NCBI RefSeq assembly: GCF_003711515.1
Contig: NW_021167083.1
Span: forward strand, 715,697 to 779,696
Reading direction: 5' to 3'
Source: Sodiomyces alkalinus F11
Taxonomy: Eukaryota; Ascomycota; Sordariomycetes; Glomerellales; Plectosphaerellaceae
Length of the DNA: 64,000 nucleotides
Shown here: in pieces, positions 57,140 to 64,000 of the stretch
How positions within the stretch are numbered: position 1 is the stretch's first letter
Layout of the letters: each line of letters starts with the position of its first letter
Program-made: the position numbers and the translations under genes
Notes under the pieces: generated by a model
The model's database searches: none
What the model saw: only the letters and a program-made list of their open reading frames with translations
Told to the model about the DNA's origin: nothing

Positions 57140-58908
57140 GGTGTAGTATGGATGAGGGACCGGATTCGCTAGGGGTGTGTTGGGGGAGAGAGGGAGAGAG
57201 GGAGAGATGGGAAGGATGGATGGATGGATGGATCAAAGTAAGATATGGTAGGGAGAAATCCAAGCAAAACCCAATAACCCACTGGAGCTATCTGATTTGT
57301 TTCTAGAAGGATACCTCGAGTTGGGATATGGCTTCCAGGCATGAACGGGGAGGGTATAAACCGTATAAATCAAGGAGTATCCGGGATAAGACGTTAAGGG
57401 GCAAAGAAAGAAAAAAGAAGAGAAGAAACTCACACTCTCTCAAAGCCCCTCATAGCCCGCCCAGTATACGTGAGTCAAATCTGTTATCTGAAGTAGCCTG
57501 ACCTGCAGATTATATGTATGTTTTATGCAGTTCGTACAGAGGGGATGAGGTGTCGGTCTTGGTCTGCGGCTGACTCGGGCGATTTCATCCGAATGTGATT
57601 GTCGTCGAGAACAATATGAAGAACCAACGCCCTCGGATCAGCCGTTTATGCGTGGGCCCAGGATGGCATAAGATGAAGAAATGAAGGAATTAAACGAGAG
57701 AAATGAGTGGCGGGAAAGTTCATGTATAAACACAATTTTAGGAAGAAAAGAAATTCATTTTTTAATTCATTTTCTGTTGATGAGCCCAGGTGCGACGCAA
57801 CGTGATGTGATCGTCGTGAGTCCTAGGATTTATCAGGCCAATTATTCTTTCGTACGAAGAACCTTGGTATCAGTACCTAGCCTAGGTACCTACATTACGG
57901 GGTATCCATATGGTCCATCTCGGTCAGATATACACCGGGCCCTGTGTTCGGTGAGAACAATTGGTGACAAAGTGCCCCTTGTTCCCCCACCTCATTCAAA
58001 CCCCTTCTTCCCTTTCCATTGTTCCAGAACAGCGGACTCTCTCGAGAAATTCATTGGAAACGTGCGGACTTTTCTACATTCTCGTGTAATAACCTGTTCC
58101 ACCCAGAATACGGTTGACCTACGTTGTACTGGGTGCTGACCCAACGCTTGACTCATAAACCCAACGTCTACGTACAACTATGCATCTGGCTACCTGTAGG
58201 TATTTCGGCAAACGGTGCAAGTCCTATTCGGTAGTGCCGTGGGACGGCTAACATGGAGTCAATCCTCCTTACTATCTCCTCTTCTTCCATCTCTTGCTCT
58301 GGTCATAAGCAATGCCAACGGCAGCGACCCGATAGCTGGTGAAGAGGCAGAGGCTAGCAGCAGCTTGTCTTGTTCTCCTGCTCTGTGCCAAGTTCCTGCG
58401 CAGTGGATAGGGCGGGCGGGACGTAAGCCGTTTCTTATGCGACGGCCAGGCATGTTTCGACCAAATCATAGACCGGCAATACGACACCATCTCAGCCTCC
58501 CCGGAACCGGCTTTCAAAGAGCAACGCCGCGAGTGCCTTGGGAAATGGCGCCTGGAGCGCACGTGTCGCTCGGGGCAGGTTGATCGTGACGAGCCTCAGA
58601 GTGCAAGCTCGGAGGAGCCTTGGACGGTTTCCTTTTCCCTTAAGGTGCCTTCGCCTTAGGCGTATCCCGTCCTGCCGTATGTATGTGATGATCGGTTGGC
58701 TACATCGTCTCCGGAAGGTCCTCGTAGCGTTTCTCGATATCCCCAGCCGGTGGGGTAACGGCAAGTTTCGCAGGCTGCTTCGCAAATGACCCCGTGTCGA
58801 ACCTGACAGGGTAGTGGTGATAGGTCCCCATGTAACCACCCCGCGTGCCTAACCAGCGACCGACGATCTTCGGAATGCGGAAAACAGCATGTACCGATGT
58901 TATTTGTC
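57140..58908. other. 1.8-kb intergenic region upstream of STE14
   Basis: Beyond the STE14 leader with its GA and GGAT repeats, no recognisable gene is present. Open frames near 58215-58839 on both strands lack motifs. TAGCCTAGGTACCTAC lies near 57878-57893. Confidence 0.5.
57186..57233. repeat. GA-rich tract and (GGAT)5 in the STE14 leader
   Basis: GAGAGAGG units (57186-57207) are followed by five perfect GGAT units (57214-57233), within 100 bp upstream of the STE14 start codon. Confidence 0.85.
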
Positions 58909-59451
58909 TCAAAGCGCGCCCTGGATAGAGAAGGACGAGATGATAAGGACGAGAACGTTGATAAGACCCCAAAGGGCGGGTAGCCAGGTCGACATGGAGA
59001 AGAAACCTGCGTTGTAAACGGCGGCAAGTCTACATATCAGGGTGAACCAAGTCGGAAAATCAGCAAAGTAAGACACCGCATGGCAGAAATAAACAACCCC
59101 CCGGGGTAAAGAAAAGGTCCGCTAGGTTGCTCGTACGTACATCACGCCGACAATGCTACCGGCTATGAGTCCCTGCACCATGGCGACGCTGACGTAGATG
59201 ATGGGCGCCACCCAGAGATGCACCCGGGAGCGTTTTTTGCCGCCTTGCATGGCGATGGCGATGGCGGCGGCCGCCAGATGGACCGCCGCATAGAAGATGA
59301 TGGTCCAGAGGACGGTGAAGCGCCATATGTCGCTGAGATAGTACAGGCTCCAGCGGTGATCGCCTGTCAGGTCTCTGGGTTGGAGCGACAGGGACGGGAA
59401 GGGCGGCGTTATGTAGTTGGGCGGAGGGTAGTCGGGCGCTCTCTGGGACAT
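58909..59451 (-). CDS. TMEM170-family integral membrane protein
   Basis: Exons 59141-59451 and 58909-59029 join in phase (donor GTACGT, acceptor TGTAG), giving 143 residues from MSQRAPDYPPPNYITPP. Three hydrophobic helices are visible: WRFTVLWTIIFYAAVHLAAA, VHLWVAPIIYVSVAMVQGLI, and a last one in exon 2 (LWGLINVLVLIISSFS). The YYLSDIWRFTVLWT block and small size match TMEM170, which in animals shapes ER sheets and the nuclear envelope. The start at 59451 is the first ATG; the frame is open upstream without an ATG. It is divergent from PEX8. Function in fungi is inferred only. Confidence 0.85.
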
Positions 59452-59892
59452 TTCTCTTTCCCATTCCTTTTGGCGGAAGTGGGCCACGAGGATCTATGCA
59501 GTCTTCTGTGTGTGCGTGCGTGCGTGCTCTTCTTTCTAAGTACGTGAAGATGCGAAGTATCAAAATCGAGGATCGCAAACGAGGAAAGTATGGGTAAGGG
59601 AAGGTACCTTACGTAAGGTTTGTACAAGTGATTAGGTAATTGCATTGTCTTGGGGTGGGGTGTTCTAGAAGAGCTTAGGGAGTGGCTTTATCAGGGATCA
59701 GCTGCCTCGGTAAAAACCCCCCAAGCTGTCTACCTAACAACGTAGTCTCACAGAATCGCGACAACCAACAGTACCGAGGGAAACATCAATTCAATCATCT
59801 ACTTCGCACATTGCCATCCATATCGACAGCACCCCGACCGCACCCAGACAGCACCCAGACCGCACAGCGTCAGATACAACAACAGACACGCC
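59452..59892. promoter_or_regulatory. Divergent promoter of TMEM170-like and PEX8 genes
   Basis: A 441-bp spacer between two start codons with an exact AAGGTACCTTA at 59601-59611 followed by CGTAAGG. The PEX8-proximal part is CA-rich with repeated ACCCAGACAGC/ACCGCAC elements (59830-59860). Confidence 0.6.
59601..59611. repeat. AAGGTACCTTA dispersed palindrome copy
   Basis: Exact 11-mer in the TMEM170-like/PEX8 divergent promoter, followed by CGTAAGG. Confidence 0.85.
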
Positions 59893-62058
59893 ATGCCGGC
59901 GGACAGACTCCTCAATACGGTCCTGCAGCTTTACCGATCCGTCCACGATGATGCCAAGACGGATCAGATTGTCGGCTCAACGACCAGCCTACTAACCACT
60001 CTCTCGAACCCGCTCAACATCGGCGTCCTCACATCCCAACTCCTCACAGCGCCTGCTATCTGGAATCGTCGCGATGGGCTCCGAACGAGCTTGCGCATCA
60101 TCGGCATCTACAACACCGCCGCCATCCGCGTCCGAGACCAAGGCTCCGAACCGTCCTCCCAGCCCCATCCCCATCCCCAGCCCCAGCACCCATACCCCGG
60201 TTATCCCCGTCACCTCCGTCTCGAGGAGTGGACACGTGCCGTCGCCAAAGGGACCGACGACCGATCGAGTCGCTGGAAGCATCTGCTCGTTCTGACGGGC
60301 GTCCTCATGGGGATGGAGGGAAACGGAAGCGAAAGTCGCACCTTGTCGAGCGGCCTTCGGAACACGCTGCAGCAGGCCGTGGTGACGGCTGCCAACTTGG
60401 CGCTGGAGACGGTCCCTCGAGACGGTCCATTGGCGGCGCCGTCGATTGTCCTGGCGCTCAACTATGCGTTTCCCCTTCTGTCCGAGGTGCAAAGGAGCTC
60501 AATAAACGGCGATGCCTTGCTGCCGCTCTCGGTCCAGGCTATTACAGGGGACGAGGGCTTTCAGCAGGGTGACTTCCTCACATTAATTAACAGGGACGTT
60601 CACGAGGTCGGACAGCAGCTTCATTGGGCGCCGGAGACACCGTCGTTTCACCGCCTGCAGTCTCTCGAGGCGAAGCCCCTCATGGCGGGTATGGGACCTC
60701 TCTCGAAGTTGGCGGCCTTCGCGGTCGAGCATGCCGCCAACCCGTCGGTGGTCTTGGGGGCTCATAATGCGTTATTGGACTTTAGTCGATCTGTCATGCA
60801 ACAATGGAGAACAAACAAACTCTCCGGAGTTGACCCGTCTGGAGAACCCCTCCGCTTGACCCCTAACGCCCTGCAGGTCACCACGCCCGTACTTTGGCAG
60901 ACTCTGCAGAAGATCCTCTATGCGACAGTCACCGTTTTGCAAGCGGTTGTGGCACGCAGCCTGTTAGACTCCAGGTTGAGGAGCGATCAGGTCGCACCCG
61001 GCTTGGCAGACGGCACGCTGCGCATATTGCGCAATCTGTTCTTCATCGGATCGCGCAACGAGAACAGCGCCTTCCAGACCTATTCCTTCACCTACCTCAC
61101 CTCCCTCGACGTCATGGCACGATATCCCGGGGCAAGCACCGCCTTCTTGTCGTCGCTCAAACCGGCCGCACATTCCAGTGCCGGTGCCGACGACGACTTC
61201 CTCCGCCGGACTCTCGACCTGTTCTACCTCAACGTGGCCGAACACTTGCCGCTGCACATGCCGACAGAGGCATGCGACGAGCTGATCGTCCAGCCCGCCA
61301 CCGCGTACCTGACCCAGAACAGCGCCCCGTCGTCCCTGACGGTCCAGCTCTTCGAGGCCTCCCACAGCGCAATCCTCTCCGTGCTCGCCTGTCCGCACAA
61401 CAGCCCCCTCACCCTCCGACTCGTGCCCTTCTACGTCGACACCCTCTTCGCCTCCTTCCCCGCCCACATCTCCCCGCGCCAGTTCCGGATCGCCTTCCGC
61501 ACCGTCATGCGGATCGTCTCCCCTCCCTTCCCCATCTCCGTCACCGAACCGCACCTGTCCGAGACGCTTCTCGAGATGGTACGGTTCCGCGCCTTGACTG
61601 CCGACACGGCGCCCCTGCGACCGAGGCCCGGAGGGGATGGGAACCAGGGACAGCAACAACAAGGAGAGGAGCAGGAGCAGGAGCAGGAGCAGCAGAAGCA
61701 GAAGCAGAAGCAGAAGCAGAAGCAGAATCTCCTGTCGGAGCAAAGCTCCCTCGTGCTGACGCTCATCGACGCCCTCCCGTTCCTGCCGCTGCCGCTGGTC
61801 GAGGACTGGCTGACCACCACGGCCCAGACCATGAACGGCATTGCCGACCACGTGATGCGCGAGCCTGTCAAGGCGCGGTTCTTGGAAGTCCTCGTGAGCG
61901 GGGAGTTGGATGTCGAGAGGGCGTCTATCGGCGTTGCCTGGTGGGGGACGAAGGGGGGGAAGGATCTCGTCTTGGGCCGGGCGCCCCGTATGGCCCGGCA
62001 GGAAGAAGTTATGATGAGCGGTGCTATTGCGGCGGAGGAGAGGACAAGTAAGCTGTGA
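59893..62058 (+). CDS. PEX8: Peroxin 8 (intraperoxisomal import factor)
   Basis: A single-exon gene of 721 residues. The N-terminus MPADRLLNTVLQLYRSVHDD and blocks GSTTSLLTTLSNPLNIGVLT, EEWTRAVAKGTDDRSSRWKH and LAAFAVEHAANPSVVLGAHN fit fungal Pex8. The C-terminus is SKL, a canonical PTS1 peroxisomal import signal, as known for Pex8. Pex8 is an intraperoxisomal membrane-associated protein linking the docking and RING complexes and promoting cargo release from Pex5. A Gln/Glu/Lys hexanucleotide-coded tract lies at about 592-613. A His/Pro/Gln run (PHPHPQPQHPYPG) near 92 is a second low-complexity patch. The protein is otherwise helical and hydrophobic-patch-rich, without clear membrane helices. 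Confidence 0.92.
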   Translation: MPADRLLNTVLQLYRSVHDDAKTDQIVGSTTSLLTTLSNPLNIGVLTSQLLTAPAIWNRRDGLRTSLRIIGIYNTAAIRVRDQGSEPSSQPHPHPQPQHPYPGYPRHLRLEEWTRAVAKGTDDRSSRWKHLLVLTGVLMGMEGNGSESRTLSSGLRNTLQQAVVTAANLALETVPRDGPLAAPSIVLALNYAFPLLSEVQRSSINGDALLPLSVQAITGDEGFQQGDFLTLINRDVHEVGQQLHWAPETPSFHRLQSLEAKPLMAGMGPLSKLAAFAVEHAANPSVVLGAHNALLDFSRSVMQQWRTNKLSGVDPSGEPLRLTPNALQVTTPVLWQTLQKILYATVTVLQAVVARSLLDSRLRSDQVAPGLADGTLRILRNLFFIGSRNENSAFQTYSFTYLTSLDVMARYPGASTAFLSSLKPAAHSSAGADDDFLRRTLDLFYLNVAEHLPLHMPTEACDELIVQPATAYLTQNSAPSSLTVQLFEASHSAILSVLACPHNSPLTLRLVPFYVDTLFASFPAHISPRQFRIAFRTVMRIVSPPFPISVTEPHLSETLLEMVRFRALTADTAPLRPRPGGDGNQGQQQQGEEQEQEQEQQKQKQKQKQKQNLLSEQSSLVLTLIDALPFLPLPLVEDWLTTTAQTMNGIADHVMREPVKARFLEVLVSGELDVERASIGVAWWGTKGGKDLVLGRAPRMARQEEVMMSGAIAAEERTSKL
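61668..61727 (+). repeat. Hexanucleotide repeat coding EQEQ...QKQKQ in PEX8
   Basis: GAGCAG units followed by CAGAAG units, about ten copies in total, encode alternating Glu-Gln then Gln-Lys residues. A replication-slippage-prone coding microsatellite. Confidence 0.9.
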
Positions 62059-63195
62059 GGCTGCGATTTTCTTTCGGGGAGTCTTTGGTTTTAAGTGAAG
62101 CGGATGTGGCGCATTTGTAAACGGGTTATAGCAACATGGCAGATCAAACAAGGCGGCAAGCGGTTCTATCGCCCTTGGGAGAAACCAGTAGAAGTAGATT
62201 TCCCAGTCTACTCATCCACTGATTCAGATTATAGATTATATCTGTCATAGCGGATGTTATGCTCCTCGAAGTTTTGTGCCCCCCTCATGGATACAAACAG
62301 TGGCCTGATAAAAGGACCGAAGCATTTTCTTCCCATACGAAAGCTCCAATCCCGTCTAACTCAAAAAAGAACCCTCATCCAGCCTCGTCATCTCATCTCT
62401 AGCGAATCCTATCCATTGGAATGCAAATTTCTTCCTCCTGCGTCGAGACGGCCTGCCCACTATCATGAATGCCAAAGATCTCGCAGATCCAAGTAACATC
62501 TTTAGAATAGTCTACTTGCTGCGGCCTGTCCGTTATCTGGCTCCCCTATCCGTTAGTTGGCACCGAGGCTTGACAGAACAACGGGTTTAATGCTAATGTT
62601 GTATTATAGGTGGCAAGAGCGTATGAGCTACCTATTGTTGACAAAGTGTTGAACAAAGTGATCCAGAAACTCCTCCGACTACTCTTGTCGCCTGTACCCG
62701 CCTGGCCCGGCGTAATAAACATCTCTCTCTCTCCTTACATCTTTCGTCAATGCTTTGATGCAATGGGTATATGCTATGCGTTGTCTTGCTATGCGAGAAC
62801 ACACGCTTGAAAATGGAGCTTCCTGTCAAGTTTGCTCTCCACATGCCCGGGCCGCCTAGAGACCGTTCGCGATGGGTACGTAGCATATAGTAAGAAGTAG
62901 CATGAAAGCAGGTTCGTCGTCCAGAGGTGCTGAACTTTTGTTTCAGGATGACCACATCCTTCGTCATCCCTCAACAATGGGAATCGACTCCTGCCTCCGA
63001 GGGCAGGGATGGACAAGGTGTGTTGCGTCGCCATGTTTGCCCACCCACCGCGGATGTCATCGAGCCGAATGACGACTGCCCCGAGCCCATTCCATTAGAT
63101 CAAGGGCCGTGTCGCCCGAACGCCCTGCCGGATACCCCAGTACTCCCGGTCCCCAAACTCCCAACCGAAAATGACCCGCGGGGAAGGGGTTGTAT
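62059..63195. other. Convergent 3' flanks of PEX8 and the TPT transporter
   Basis: About 1.1 kb without recognisable genes; short frames only. No dispersed palindrome copy was found here. Confidence 0.5.
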
Positions 63196-64000
63196 TCATT
63201 TCCGGCTCTTGCGGTCCAGCTCGACCTTGCTGTACCAGGCGGCGCCCACCATGGTCAGAACCATACCAGTGCCGTTGAACAAGTGAACCTCGACGCCGCC
63301 GAAGGCAATGATACCCAGCAGCACCGTCAAGCACTGCTTCAGGTTGCCGCACACGCTAATGGTCAGGGCACCGGCGACCTTGTTGGTCTGGAAGGAGGCG
63401 ACGTTGAGGGCGAAGGCCAGCATGCCGTTTCCGAGAAGGGCGATGAGGGTCCAGGTAGCAATGTTGCCCTGGGAGCGCATCTGCGACACGCCGCCAAACT
63501 CTCCCGCGACGAAGGCGCACACCAGAGACTGGAGTGCCGCATACGGCGACATGCGCAGCAGGACTTCCATGGCCGGGAGGGCCAGGGGGCCTGTCATGAT
63601 GCGATTGGTCGCAACGGTCTGTCGGAGGCAAACTCAGTTAGTACTCTGTTGGTGCGATGTGCTCGCAATATGCGAAAATGATGTTGCGCGCCCTCCCGAG
63701 GGCATTATTGCAAGGACACAGAAGTTCGTACCTTAATTGCGGCAAGAATAACACCCGCAAAAGTCAACAGGAAACCCAGGTCGGTGAAGGTGTATTCTCC
63801 GATGGTCGTCAGTGCGGCACCGAGCATGATTGGCACAAGAGTCAGGTAGGTGATGAATTCGTATGTTCTGGAATAGACGACGCGGTAGATGAGAACGGTA
63901 AAGACGGGCACCGAAGTCCTAAGGACTTGATAGAACGGTACTGAGACCATCGCGCTGAGACGGGGATTAGCATATGCTCGCGGGAAGCGACTCGGAAAGG
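63196..64000 (-). CDS. TPT/DUF250-family nucleotide-sugar or triose-phosphate-type transporter (3' part)
   Basis: The last two exons are 63732-63954 and 63196-63618, joined in phase 0 (donor GTACGA, acceptor GACAG). The 5' exons lie beyond the right edge, so the N-terminal half is missing. The visible part starts AMVSVPFYQVLRTSVPVFTV and continues FITYLTLVPIMLGAALTTIG, FLLTFAGVILAAIK and TVATNRIMTGPLALPAMEVL. It ends with NKVAGALTISVCGNLKQCLT, WYSKVELDRKSRK. The pattern of about six helices with SVPFYQ and a terminal K-x-K-type basic end fits drug/metabolite-transporter superfamily TPT members in Golgi or ER membranes. Substrate unknown. A TAG-free intron border (CTCAG) at 63955-63956 marks the exon start, preceded by an ATATGCTAATC branch region. 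Confidence 0.88.

Noticed and set aside
60964..62151. 395-codon antisense frame over PEX8
   Set aside because: Low-complexity shadow (poly-Leu, Gly/Glu-rich) of the PEX8 coding strand.
1..64000. Secondary-metabolite cluster, CRISPR array or intact transposon
   Set aside because: No polyketide or peptide synthase, no spaced direct repeats, and no transposase or reverse-transcriptase motifs were found in any frame.

Overview
The window is nuclear DNA of a filamentous ascomycete (Pezizomycotina, most likely a Sordariomycete). This rests on the gene content (Arp8, Stm1-type, PEX8, dimeric dihydroorotase, RPB6, TFIIIA, Pfs2, Afi1, STE14), on short introns (about 50-260 nt, GTANGT donors, CTRAC branch points, AG acceptors), on single-gene transcription units with long intergenic regions, and on GC-rich coding sequence. 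The species cannot be named from sequence alone. One 45-base run of N marks an assembly gap. There is no rRNA, confident tRNA, CRISPR array, intact transposon or secondary-metabolite cluster.

Left part (1-24.9 kb): a proline-rich orphan (minus), Arp8 of INO80 (plus), the N gap, an MFS permease (plus), a six-exon Stm1/HABP4-type RGG protein (minus), a bZIP factor of the NxxAQxxFR (Yap/Pap1) class (minus) flanked by 3.3 and 3.9 kb without recognisable genes, a basic S/T-P-rich nuclear-type protein with a KEN box (plus), and Mediator subunit Med10 (plus).

Middle (24.9-46 kb): a TPR-J-domain co-chaperone (minus) whose frame stays open for 115 codons past its TGA and ends in a tail-anchor-like helix, dihydroorotase (minus), a broken APH/kinase-like fragment (plus), an EF-hand protein resembling myosin regulatory light chain (minus), an Afi1/SPA-domain DENN-type protein (plus), S-formylglutathione hydrolase (minus), RPB6 (minus) head-to-head with TFIIIA (plus), and a ZRT3-like zinc transporter (minus).

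Right part (46-64 kb): the mitochondrial nuclease NUC1 (plus), the cleavage/polyadenylation factor Pfs2 (minus), a DGAT1-type MBOAT acyltransferase (plus), isoprenylcysteine methyltransferase STE14 (minus), a TMEM170-family protein (minus), PEX8 with a C-terminal SKL (plus), and the 3' part of a TPT/DUF250 transporter running off the right edge (minus).

The genes are mostly unrelated housekeeping functions, so no operon-like pathway is claimed; the closest functional pairing is RPB6/TFIIIA across a 467-bp shared promoter. The strongest unexplained signals are a dispersed perfect palindrome AAGGTACCTTA (seven exact intergenic copies) and related TACGRAGTA words, and the post-stop open frame of the J-protein. 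All exon borders were derived by eye from splice signals, phase and family similarity; none was checked against transcripts or databases.
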